Below are positions 6,882 to 14,668 of a DNA stretch of 34,522 nucleotides, piece after piece (position 1 is the first letter of the stretch; every line of letters starts with the position of its first letter). A model generated the notes under the pieces. That model was not told the DNA's origin and searched no databases. It saw only the letters and a list, made by a program, of their open reading frames with translations. The position numbers and the translations under genes are program-made. This DNA comes from Chloroflexi bacterium ADurb.Bin180. Lineage in GTDB: Bacteria > Chloroflexota > Anaerolineae > UBA2200. The DNA is taken from assembly GCA_002070215.1 (NCBI GenBank), contig MWCV01000025.1, forward strand, positions 1-34,522, read 5' to 3'.

Positions 6882-7832
6882 ATGGCAGACGTAGGCTTGC
6901 TACTCGATTCGACTACAACGCTGCCTTCTGGCCTGGGCGCAGAACATGGGATCACCATGATCCCGGTGCCCATCTATGCTGGAGGCAGAGAGTACCGGGA
7001 CGGAATCGACATCGATGAGGAGGGTTTCCTGCGGCTGCTGGAGGGATCGAAGGACAGACCTTCAACGGCCGTGCCCGGGCCAGGAGAGTTTGTTTCCTGG
7101 TATCGGCAGGTGCTGCGCGATCACCTCTGTGTGGTCTATCCCATCGCCAGCAGGCGCCTGTCTGGCCTGTTCAACGCCGCGGTGCAGGCGGGCCTGAGCG
7201 TACCGGGAGCTGCGGTGGTCGCCATTGATCCGGCTGAGGGCGAGGTGGATGGGGTGGTGGCGGTTCATACTGATGCCGCGGATCTGAAACGGGAGTTGGC
7301 CAGGGTGGCTGCTCTTCCGCCGCCGGTGGTGGTTGTGCAAAACACCGACTCGGTGGCCGGAGGAGTAGGGCTGATTGTGATGCGCGCCTGCGAAGCCATC
7401 GCGTCGGGAGCTGCTCTGGACAAGGTCCTGGCAGAGATGATCGCCAGCAAGAGAACCCTGCAATTGCACTTTGTTCTCCCCACTCTGGACTATGTTGTGG
7501 ACCGGGTTGGCCACCTGCGGGCGTTTTTCGGCACTGTGCTCGACATCAAGCCGGTGATGGCTCTGGAGAACGGCCTGGTTGAGGACGTGGCCAGGGTGCG
7601 CGGGTGGGCCAAGGCCAAGCGAAAGATGTTGGAACTGGCGGCTCAAAGCGTGCATGGCAGACAGGTCGACCTGTCGATCCTCCATTCACTGGCTCCCGAC
7701 GAAGCCCAGCAGTTGCTGGAGGACGCCAGGGCCAGCTTCAACGTGCGTCGCTCCTGGCTGACGGGCATCGGCTGCACAGTGAGTCGCTATACTGGCCGGG
7801 GGGGACTGGGGATCGCTACTTCGGAAGTCTGA
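6882..7832 (+). CDS. DegV-family (fatty-acid-binding, FakB-like) protein, 316 residues
   Basis: DegV/FakB proteins bind a single fatty acid, and in Firmicutes present it to the FakA kinase. The N-terminal signature is DSTTTLPSGLGAEHGITMIP, followed by YRDGIDIDEEGF, a PSTAVPGPGEF segment equivalent to PTTSQPSPGEF, and ASRRLSGLFNAA, where family members usually have SSxLSGTYQSA. The C-terminal half carries DTDSVAGGVGLIV, LPTLDYVVDRVGHLRAF and a terminal fatty-acid pocket region. The start is the ATG at 6882, giving MADVGLLLDS, the normal family start. The frame is open further upstream only because the PPK2 relic happens to be in phase. Only a weak AAGGCGG site (6865-6871) precedes it. No fakA is in the window, so a kinase-dependent role is unproven. 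Its stop lies 1 nt from the end of the convergent ABC gene. Confidence 0.85.
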   Translation: MADVGLLLDSTTTLPSGLGAEHGITMIPVPIYAGGREYRDGIDIDEEGFLRLLEGSKDRPSTAVPGPGEFVSWYRQVLRDHLCVVYPIASRRLSGLFNAAVQAGLSVPGAAVVAIDPAEGEVDGVVAVHTDAADLKRELARVAALPPPVVVVQNTDSVAGGVGLIVMRACEAIASGAALDKVLAEMIASKRTLQLHFVLPTLDYVVDRVGHLRAFFGTVLDIKPVMALENGLVEDVARVRGWAKAKRKMLELAAQSVHGRQVDLSILHSLAPDEAQQLLEDARASFNVRRSWLTGIGCTVSRYTGRGGLGIATSEV

Positions 7833-7833
7833 A

Positions 7834-9696
7834 CTAGGGGCGCGTCGCCACGGTGTCCGAGCGGGCTGACTGACCCTCAGATCCAGGCTCGGCGAGATGG
7901 CGCGCCTGCTTCATGTACTCGATGGACTGGTGGCGGAAGTAGGTGTTGTACAGCTCGGCGTAGTGGCCGCGGGCTGCCAGCAGCGTCTCATGGTTGCCCT
8001 CTTCGATGATCTCGCCGTGGCGCAGAACGATGATGCGGTCTACGTTGCGCACGGTGGAGAGCCGGTGAGCAATCACGACGGCAGTGCGGTCTTTCATGAC
8101 CTCAGCCAGCCCCTCTTGAATCTGGGCCTCGGTGAACGGGTCCACGCTGGCTGTCGCCTCGTCCAGGATCAAGATAGGCGGATCCTTAAGCAGGACCCGA
8201 GACAGGGCCACCAACTGCCTCTGCCCGGTAGATAGTGATGCCCCCCTCTCACCGACGTCCGTATCCAGGCCATCGGGCAGGGCGCTCAGCCAGTCTCCGC
8301 CACCGATGCGGGTTGCAGCCTGCAACACCTGCTCGTCCGTAGCCCCTGCACAGCCGTAGCGGATGTTGTCCCTGATGCTGCCGGAGAACAGGAAAGGCTC
8401 CTGCGGTACCAGACCCACCCGCTGGCGGTACTCATGCAGGTCGAGCGTTCTAATGTCGCGGCCGTCAATCAGCAGTGAGCCGTCCTGGAACTCGTAGAAC
8501 CTGGCGAGGAGCCGCGCCAGGCTCGATTTGCCAGCGCCGGTATGCCCCACCAGAGCGACGGTCTCCCGAGGGCGAATGTGCAGGCTCAGGCCGGGCAGAA
8601 CCAGCTCACGCCCGGTATAGCTCAGGCGCAGTTGATGGAAGTCGATTTGACCCTCCAGCGCGCCCACCAGTTGGCGGTCGGACTGGATGACCTTGGGTTC
8701 GGCATCGACCAGGGCAAACACCCGCTCAGCGGCCGACAGGCCATCCTGAAACTGGCTCCAGAAGGACGAGATACTCATAATGGGCCACCAGTAAAAGCCT
8801 ACCGTCTGCATGAAGAGCAGCCAGTCGCCAGGGCTGATCCCCCCGCGTGTGGCCAGACCGCCAATGTAGACCAGGAGCGAGGTGGCGATGCCAGACGAGA
8901 TGCCCAGAATGGGAAAGATCGTGTTGAGGGTCAAGCCGCGCCGCAGGCCGACGCGGTAGGCCTCCTGATTGCGTTCGTGGAACGCATCGAAGATGGCCTG
9001 TTCCTGCCTAAAGCTCTTGGCCACCATAATGCCGCTGATGCTCTCCTGGATGTCGGCATTGATCTTGGCTGTCACCTGCTTGGCGTGCAGGGTAACGCGT
9101 CGCGCGACGCGACGAAAGCTGAGGGCAATGACAGCCGAAATCGGTGTCATGCCCATCAGCAGCAAGGCCAGACGCGGTTCGATCTTGACCAGCCAGAGCG
9201 TCAGCACCAGGACCTGCAGCACCTGGCTGGCCAGGTCGATCGTGAGGGTAACCACCGTGGAAAAGTCCTGCGTGTCCGAGGTGATCCGGCTGACGATCTT
9301 GCCCGAGGGATGCTCGTCAAAGAAGGAAAGGTCGTGCAATACGGTGGCACTAAAGACGTCCTGACGCAGCTTGAGCACCACATCGCCGACGACGCGCGCC
9401 GTGTACCACTGGCGCACAAAGTTGAGCGCCCATCCAGCGATACCAAGGGCGACAAGACTGACTGTGAGGACGACAATCGCCCTGGTGCTCGGCGCGACCA
9501 GCAGCGTATCGACAGTTCGTGATACCAGGATGGGACCGGCGGCGGTGGTGGCAGTGTTCAGGGCCAGTGCCAGGGAGACGAGCACCATTCTGCGCGTGTG
9601 GGGCCTGAGGTAGGCGGCAATGCGCCGCAGCAGGTCGCGGTCACGGTAGGTGCGGTCGTAGGCCTCCGTCTCGAGGCCGTCGAGCACAAAGCCCAT
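7834..9696 (-). CDS. ABC exporter half-transporter (6 TM + ATPase), degenerate signature subunit
   Basis: Fused transmembrane and nucleotide-binding protein of the type IV exporter class (MsbA/BmrCD-like), 620 residues. About six membrane helices lie between residues 35 and 310. The ATPase carries Walker A GHTGAGKS (384-391), Q-loop VPQEPFLFSG (430-439), signature LSTGQ (488-492; canonical LSGGQ), Walker B ILILDEATASVD with the catalytic Glu513, and H-loop IAHRLS. It is the second gene of a pair: its ATG overlaps the upstream gene's TGA by one base (TGATG at 9694-9698), so the two are translationally coupled and surely form a heterodimer. Substrate is unknown; multidrug or lipid export is typical of the class. 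Confidence 0.92.
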   Translation of the reverse strand: MGFVLDGLETEAYDRTYRDRDLLRRIAAYLRPHTRRMVLVSLALALNTATTAAGPILVSRTVDTLLVAPSTRAIVVLTVSLVALGIAGWALNFVRQWYTARVVGDVVLKLRQDVFSATVLHDLSFFDEHPSGKIVSRITSDTQDFSTVVTLTIDLASQVLQVLVLTLWLVKIEPRLALLLMGMTPISAVIALSFRRVARRVTLHAKQVTAKINADIQESISGIMVAKSFRQEQAIFDAFHERNQEAYRVGLRRGLTLNTIFPILGISSGIATSLLVYIGGLATRGGISPGDWLLFMQTVGFYWWPIMSISSFWSQFQDGLSAAERVFALVDAEPKVIQSDRQLVGALEGQIDFHQLRLSYTGRELVLPGLSLHIRPRETVALVGHTGAGKSSLARLLARFYEFQDGSLLIDGRDIRTLDLHEYRQRVGLVPQEPFLFSGSIRDNIRYGCAGATDEQVLQAATRIGGGDWLSALPDGLDTDVGERGASLSTGQRQLVALSRVLLKDPPILILDEATASVDPFTEAQIQEGLAEVMKDRTAVVIAHRLSTVRNVDRIIVLRHGEIIEEGNHETLLAARGHYAELYNTYFRHQSIEYMKQARHLAEPGSEGQSARSDTVATRP

Positions 9697-11489
9697 CAGT
9701 GTCCTCGCTCCCCGTTGCCCGACTCGTAGCGGGCAAAGATGCGGCGGTAGGCCTCAGAGCGGGCCATCAGCTCCTCGTGGGTTCCCTGATCCACGAGCTC
9801 GCCATGGCGCAGCACCAGGATTCGGTCGGCCCAGCGGATCTGGCTCAAGCGGTGCGTGATGAGGAAGGTTGTGCGCTGGCGGCTGATGCGCCACATTGCA
9901 CGCTGAATGAGGTCCTCGGTGGCACTGTCGATGGCGCTGGTGCTGTCGTCCAGGATGAGGATGCGCGGGTTGGTGAGGAAGGCGCGGGCAATGGCCAGCC
10001 TCTGCCTCTGACCACCGGACAGGTTGACGCCCCTCTCGCCAAGGAGGGTGTCGTACTGCTGGGGCAGTCGGGCGATGAACTCGTCGGCCTGGGCTTGCGC
10101 CGCGGCCAGTTCTACCTGGTCCTGGCTGGCACTGGCCCGGCCGAAGGCGATGTTGTCGCGCACGGTGCGGGAGAACAAGAAGATATCCTGTTCGATGGTT
10201 GAGATCTGCGAGCGCAGCGAGGCCAGGCTCCAGTCCCGCACGTCAATTCCATCCACGAGCACGCGGCCGCAGTCAGCATCAAAGATGCGGTTGATCAGGC
10301 GGGTCAGCGTCGTCTTGCCCGAGCCGGTTTCGCCGACGATGGCTACCGTCTCCCCGGCGTGCGCAGCGAACGAGATGTGCTTGAGGATCGGCTGCTCACC
10401 ATAGCCAAAGCTGACATCCTCAAAGAGCACCTCTCCGTCAACGGCACGGGCCGTGCCCTGCTTGTTCTCGTCCATCTCGGACCTGGCCTTGATGATGTCC
10501 AGCACTCGGTCGGCAGAGGCGAGGCCCATCTGTACCAGGTTGAAGGAAAAGATGGAAATGAAGGTGACAAAGCTCAGCGCGCGCATCAGGCCAAAGAAGC
10601 TGACCACCTGACCAAGGGTAAGCACCCCGACCTGCCAGAGCTGCAGGGCGTGGAGGAGGGCCGCTGCGGCAGCGATGGTGTGCACCAGCGGAGGAAGGTA
10701 AAAGGCCTCGATTTCTCCGCTGCGGACAAAAGAGTCTCTGTAAGAGCGGGCATCCTGGGTGAACTTGGCCCACTCGTACTGTTCCTGGACATTGGCCTTG
10801 ACTACCTCGATGCCAGCGATAGCTTCTTCCAGCCCGGCGTTCATTACGCCGAACTGGTCGCGCATGGCGATGGTCACCGGCTTGAGTCGTCGATTGTGGT
10901 CGATGACGGTAATGGCAAAGAACACCAGATAGATGGATGGTACCAGCAGCAGACGAGTGTTGATCCTGGCCATCAGAACAATGGGCAGGATCGTTCCGAG
11001 AAGCGAGTCCAGGATCAGCATCAGGCCCGGACTGAACATCAGGTTGATCATATGGACATCGTTGGTCGCGCGGGCCATGATATCGCCAACACGCTGCCGG
11101 CCGTGAAACGTTTGGTCTTTGCCCAGCAGGCTGACGTAGAGCTCTTCGCGCGCATCGCGCTCGACCAGTTGTGCCAGGAACTCCATAGAATAGTTGCGCA
11201 GCAGGCCGGTCAGCCCCTGCCCCACCCCTGCACCCAGGACAGTCAGACCGACTGCCAGAAGCGCTGCGCTGGTCCAGCCGGGGGTCGTAATGACGTCAAA
11301 GGCGCGCCCGACAAAAACCTGGAGCGAACTGTAAAAGGTGTTGTTCAGAATGGCCCCGGCCAGGGCGACGAGCGGGAAGAGCGGGTAGCGGAGGAGATGC
11401 GAGGCAATCCAGCGGACAGTGCCAGCGTGGTTGTAGGGGTATTCGTTTGCGACAGTAAACTCGCGTTTTTCCACAGGCTCTCGGAGCAT
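9696..11489 (-). CDS. ABC exporter half-transporter (6 TM + ATPase), degenerate Walker B subunit
   Basis: Partner of the neighbouring half-transporter, about 597 residues, with six membrane helices before residue ~330. Motifs (numbered from GTG 11504, five more than from the ATG chosen): Walker A GETGSGKT (391-398), canonical signature LSGGQ (495-499), Walker B ILILDD in which the catalytic Glu is Asp520, and H-loop His551. In heterodimeric exporters such as TM287/288 one composite site is degenerate. Here the Asp-bearing site pairs with the partner's LSTGQ signature, so both defects fall in the same site while the other site is canonical. The ATG at 11489 is taken as start; GTG 11504 is possible, and neither has a good ribosome-binding site. 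The gene is divergent from the helicase-associated gene. Confidence 0.9.
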   Translation of the reverse strand: MLREPVEKREFTVANEYPYNHAGTVRWIASHLLRYPLFPLVALAGAILNNTFYSSLQVFVGRAFDVITTPGWTSAALLAVGLTVLGAGVGQGLTGLLRNYSMEFLAQLVERDAREELYVSLLGKDQTFHGRQRVGDIMARATNDVHMINLMFSPGLMLILDSLLGTILPIVLMARINTRLLLVPSIYLVFFAITVIDHNRRLKPVTIAMRDQFGVMNAGLEEAIAGIEVVKANVQEQYEWAKFTQDARSYRDSFVRSGEIEAFYLPPLVHTIAAAAALLHALQLWQVGVLTLGQVVSFFGLMRALSFVTFISIFSFNLVQMGLASADRVLDIIKARSEMDENKQGTARAVDGEVLFEDVSFGYGEQPILKHISFAAHAGETVAIVGETGSGKTTLTRLINRIFDADCGRVLVDGIDVRDWSLASLRSQISTIEQDIFLFSRTVRDNIAFGRASASQDQVELAAAQAQADEFIARLPQQYDTLLGERGVNLSGGQRQRLAIARAFLTNPRILILDDSTSAIDSATEDLIQRAMWRISRQRTTFLITHRLSQIRWADRILVLRHGELVDQGTHEELMARSEAYRRIFARYESGNGERGH

Positions 11490-11515
11490 AGTCACGATTG
11501 GCACAGTGTCAAACG

Positions 11516-11545
11516 TTGGCCGGGTCAGGGCGGCTGGTTTATAAT
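11516..11545 (+). promoter_or_regulatory. Promoter of an apparently leaderless transcript
   Basis: TTGGCC (11516-11521), an 18-bp spacer and TATAAT (11540-11545). The expected transcription start, about 7 nt downstream, is the A of the ATG at 11552. No ribosome-binding site is present. It lies in the short divergent gap to the ABC pair. Confidence 0.6.
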
Positions 11546-11551
11546 CTGGCT

Positions 11552-13057
11552 ATGGTCAGGCTCCTGCGCCACACGCTGAGTGAATACCCGCTGGTGCTGC
11601 TCAAGGCAATTGCCGAAGGCTGGCGCTTGTCTCTGACCGATGAGCAAACGGACGAGATTGTGGCTCTGCTGGCGGGGGTGATGAGCGACCGAGCGGAGGT
11701 GGCTCGCGTCGTCGGAGCGCTGGGCGAGACCGAACGAGAGGCTCTTGGCTACGTAGCTGCTGCGGGACCGGTCAAGGCGCATATCTACCAGCGCAAGTTC
11801 GGGGCAATCCGCGGCATGGGGCCAGGGCGGCTCGAATGGGACCAGGCCTGGAAGCACCCCACTTCGCCTGCCGAGTCTCTCTGGTATCTGGGCCTGATCC
11901 AGCGTGAGATTGCCCGCCTCGGTGCTTACCACGGCGACGTGTTCTACGTTCCTCACGAAATTCTGTCCGAACTGCCCCCTCTGCCGGCTGATATACCGTC
12001 CTTTCGCCTCGCCTCCAGCCCGCCGCCGCCTTTAGTCGAGGACGACGGCGACGCCCTGGCGCGCGACGTTTTCCTGCTGCTGAGCTACCTGCGACGGCAC
12101 GACATCCGGCTCAAGAAGCAAGGCTGGTCGCGACGGGCATTTGCGGAGCTGCGGGCCAGGCTCTCCGGGTCGGCTGACGTCGAACGGTTGGCGCTGCTGG
12201 AGCGCGTATGTGTCAGGGCAGGCCTGGCGAGAATGACCGAAGGCGTGTGGCGGCCAACGGCCAGGGCGGGCTCGTGGCTGAAGAAGCCTCCCGAGGCCAG
12301 GCAGAGGCAGCTCTGTGAGGCGTGGCGGACAGAGCCGGACTGGAGCGAGCTCTGCCATCTACCGGGGCTGCGCTGTGAACAGACGGGTTGGCGCAGCGAT
12401 CCCCGGCTGGCCAGAGACGCGGTGGCCAGGCATTTGCGCCAGAATGCTGGCGAGACCTGGAGCACGCTAGCCTCGTTCATCGATTCGGTCCGTGAGGTAG
12501 ACCCCGACTTTCAGCGGCCCGACGGCGACTATGACTCGTGGTACATCAAGGACGCGCGGAGCGGTGCCTACCGGTCAGGATTTGCGCAGTGGGACGCTGT
12601 CGAAGGGGCGTTGCTGCGCTACTTGCTCGTGCGACCGCTGAGATGGCTGGGAGTGGTGGCTGTGGGACGCGCGGGAGCAGACCAGGAGCCCAGTAGCTTC
12701 CGCTTGACGCGACTGGGGGCATCCGTGTTGCAGCTGCCGGAGGCGGGGCTCTCCCTGGAGGAGGCCCGCCAGGTTGCACCGGAGGTGCCAAGCTTTGTGG
12801 TGCGTCCCGACCTGAGCGTCGCCGTAGCGGCTGGAGCGCAATGGTACGACCGGTGGCTCCTCGGCAGGTTCGCCAACTGGTCGGGAAGCAGACGCGGCAT
12901 GGCCATCTACCGCATTGATGGAACGGCGCTGCGGGCCTGTCTGCAGGAAGGGGCTACGCTGAGGCAAATCCTGGCTTTTCTCAAGCGGGTCTCGGGCGGC
13001 CGGCTTCCAGCAGAGACTGCCGAATCGCTGCGAGCTCTGGCAGAGGCCCGCGGTTGA
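11552..13057 (+). CDS. XPB/Ssl2-like helicase-associated domain protein without a helicase motor
   Basis: A 501-residue soluble protein. The last ~130 residues resemble the XPB/Ssl2-like helicase-associated domain (Helicase_C_3): VPSFVVRPDLSVAVAAGAQ, then a stretch with GMAIYRIDGTALRACLQEGA and ILAFLKRVSGGRLPAETAES. The N-terminal part starts LRHTLSEYPLVLLKAIAEGW and contains winged-helix-like segments. No Walker A or B motif is present, so this is not itself an ATP-driven helicase. The ATG at 11552 is chosen because a TATAAT ends 6 nt before it, making the mRNA probably leaderless; a longer frame to 11498 would put the promoter inside the gene. In actinobacteria similar stand-alone proteins are annotated helicase-associated; their role is unknown to me. 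Confidence 0.65.
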   Translation: MVRLLRHTLSEYPLVLLKAIAEGWRLSLTDEQTDEIVALLAGVMSDRAEVARVVGALGETEREALGYVAAAGPVKAHIYQRKFGAIRGMGPGRLEWDQAWKHPTSPAESLWYLGLIQREIARLGAYHGDVFYVPHEILSELPPLPADIPSFRLASSPPPPLVEDDGDALARDVFLLLSYLRRHDIRLKKQGWSRRAFAELRARLSGSADVERLALLERVCVRAGLARMTEGVWRPTARAGSWLKKPPEARQRQLCEAWRTEPDWSELCHLPGLRCEQTGWRSDPRLARDAVARHLRQNAGETWSTLASFIDSVREVDPDFQRPDGDYDSWYIKDARSGAYRSGFAQWDAVEGALLRYLLVRPLRWLGVVAVGRAGADQEPSSFRLTRLGASVLQLPEAGLSLEEARQVAPEVPSFVVRPDLSVAVAAGAQWYDRWLLGRFANWSGSRRGMAIYRIDGTALRACLQEGATLRQILAFLKRVSGGRLPAETAESLRALAEARG

Positions 13058-13069
13058 GCAAGACAGCCG

Positions 13070-14362
13070 CTACCAGGTCATACTCCTGACGTTGCCCCAG
13101 TCTCCGGCTTCGCAGTAGAGAATGGCCCCGGTAAAGCCCTGGACACGGTAGGTTTTGTTTTTCCAGGTAACGTCGAACTCGGGCGTTACGGGAGAACCCA
13201 GACGATACTGCCTGGCATATCTGGGGAAGCTGGCCTCCGGGTTGTAGGCGATGCCGCGACGATTCCAGGCCGCGTTGCGCAAGGCCTCGTCCAGGGGCAA
13301 AGGCGGTGGGGGAACGGGCTCTGCCGGCAGAGCCTTGAGGCTGGCCACCACGGGCAGGTCGCGGTCCAACTGATACCACGCTTGCTCTGACCATTGCGGG
13401 TCGATGTGCCCCATTCGCTCGTTGGCAATCAGCCACGGGCACATCGCGAAATAACAGTCCTCTGCGTTGCTCTGCAGCCAGCGGAACATGGCCACCGTCC
13501 GCTCGGCATGGCCATCGAGGTTGTAGCCAGGGTAGCGCGAGTCCAACTGCTCCCACCCGCCTCTGGGGGCGAACACTCCGCCTTCGGTCGAGATCACTGG
13601 TACCTGCACACCCAGGTTGTCCTGCAGCAGCTTGAGTGGTGCCTGATGGCCGATCAGCGAGTTGTCGTCATCCATGATGGTCTTGCCGGGCTGGTCCGCC
13701 TGGCAGATAGGATCGTAGGGGTACTCAAAGTGCCACTCCCCCTTTTCGTCACGGTAACAGTGGTTGAGGACCACATCGTGGACTGCCAGCCAGGCCCCGT
13801 TGCCGAACACGTCCAGCGCTTCAGACCGGGCATGCTCCCCAAGCCAGCGGAAGGCCTGGGTGTACCAGGGTATGCTGCCATGTTCGGCGTGGTGACCGCA
13901 CTGAGTTAGTGCGGGGAAGGCGGGGTATCCGCCCAGCTTGATCACGGCCCGGGCATCTTCCAGCCAGTGCTGCATCACGACCTCTGGCCGGCCGCCACTC
14001 TGCCACTCTCCGGGCAGCCACTCCTCCGGCAGGTTCGGCTCGTTGTTGACCTCAAAGTAGCGCACACCCACAGCGACCAGGTCGGCGACGGTGTTCTTCT
14101 CCCGGTCACCGAGGTGGCCCGGGTTGGGGCGGTCGCGGTACAGGCGCACGATGGGAATGATCTGGTGGGTGAGCAGACTCTGGCAGAGGTGGCGCGAAGA
14201 GCCTCCGCCGTCATCGAGCAGTTTGACCCAGCGGATGTTCATTGCACAGAGCTCGGACACCCACCAGTCAAGGGATGAGCCAAAGGGGTGAAAGACCGTT
14301 GCCGACCAGTGGATTCCACGTCGGCTGCCATTGGCCGGGCGAGGAAAGTCCTGCAGGTTCAT
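13070..14362 (-). CDS. Glycosidase-like TIM-barrel protein with a C-terminal LGFP-like tail
   Basis: A 430-residue protein with clan GH-A features: RYFEVNNEPNLPEEW, where Glu108 in the Asn-Glu-Pro motif would be the acid/base, and VPVISTEGGVFAP, where Glu260 would be the nucleophile. The barrel runs from about residue 15 to 330. After a Pro-rich linker (PAEPVPPPPLPLDEAL) comes a ~75-residue module with FPRYARQYRLGSPVTPEFDV and YRVQGFTGAILYCEAGDWG. This resembles LGFP-type repeats that bind cell-wall material in other proteins. No signal peptide is visible, so the location is uncertain. The ATG at 14362 has AGAGGAGG (14370-14377) 7 nt upstream; an in-frame GTG lies just before it. It converges on the helicase-associated gene with a 12-bp gap. 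Substrate unknown. Confidence 0.7.
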   Translation of the reverse strand: MNLQDFPRPANGSRRGIHWSATVFHPFGSSLDWWVSELCAMNIRWVKLLDDGGGSSRHLCQSLLTHQIIPIVRLYRDRPNPGHLGDREKNTVADLVAVGVRYFEVNNEPNLPEEWLPGEWQSGGRPEVVMQHWLEDARAVIKLGGYPAFPALTQCGHHAEHGSIPWYTQAFRWLGEHARSEALDVFGNGAWLAVHDVVLNHCYRDEKGEWHFEYPYDPICQADQPGKTIMDDDNSLIGHQAPLKLLQDNLGVQVPVISTEGGVFAPRGGWEQLDSRYPGYNLDGHAERTVAMFRWLQSNAEDCYFAMCPWLIANERMGHIDPQWSEQAWYQLDRDLPVVASLKALPAEPVPPPPLPLDEALRNAAWNRRGIAYNPEASFPRYARQYRLGSPVTPEFDVTWKNKTYRVQGFTGAILYCEAGDWGNVRSMTW

Positions 14363-14429
14363 CACGCATCCTCCTCTGTCGGGGGGTCAGCCGAATAGCA
14401 CAGTCGGCGGGCTTGCTGTCGTCCAGGCC

Positions 14430-14458
14430 ATTCTAGCGCCGAACGGCAGCTTTATCAA
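14430..14458 (-). promoter_or_regulatory. Promoter for the glycosidase-like gene
   Basis: On the minus strand, TTGATA (14453-14458), a 17-bp spacer and TAGAAT (14430-14435). The start of transcription would be near 14423, giving a leader of about 60 nt. Confidence 0.5.
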
Positions 14459-14557
14459 GGCCGAAGAGGAGAGTGTGGAAAAAGCGGGCGAGAGATGGGA
14501 GCACCCTGGTGCCTGTGCCTGGTAGTGCCAAGACTCCGGGCAACTACAGACCTCGAT

Positions 14558-14646
14558 AGGTTCGTAGTACAGGCTTTAGCCTGTCCCCACCCACTGACGC
14601 GGTGAGACCGTCCGGAAGGGGAGCGCTAAAGCGCAACTACGAACCT
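14558..14646. repeat. 89-bp palindromic REP/MITE-like element
   Basis: Perfect 11-bp terminal inverted repeats AGGTTCGTAGT (14558-14568) and ACTACGAACCT (14636-14646). Inside are two hairpins: the palindrome ACAGGCTTTAGCCTGT (14569-14584) and GCGCTAAAGCGC (14623-14634). The stretches TTTAGCCTGTCCCC and GGGGAGCGCTAAA are themselves nearly complementary, so the whole unit can fold into one long arm. It lies in the gap between the 5' end of the glycosidase-like gene and the 3' end of the GT39 gene. There is no coding capacity. Only one copy was noticed in this window; a dispersed family is expected but not shown. Confidence 0.65.
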
Positions 14647-14668
14647 GTCGTTCACGCTCCCTGGGCAG

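Noticed and set aside
6753-7832. A single 359-residue protein starting in the PPK2 relic
   Set aside because: The first ~43 residues are the C-terminal end of PPK2, which has no meaning as a DegV N-terminus. DegV similarity starts exactly at the ATG at 6882.
7829-7837. One-base gap between convergent degV and ABC stops as a possible deletion scar
   Set aside because: Both proteins end normally for their families. The neighbouring convergent pair at 13057/13070 is also very tight, so this is ordinary compactness.
11498-11551. Longer start for the helicase-associated protein
   Set aside because: It would place the TATAAT box inside the coding sequence, has no ribosome-binding site and adds residues of no visible pattern.
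10359-11579. Plus-strand frames opposite the ABC genes (also 8542-9522)
   Set aside because: No motif and no ribosome-binding site; the opposite strand carries full-length ABC transporters with all motifs.
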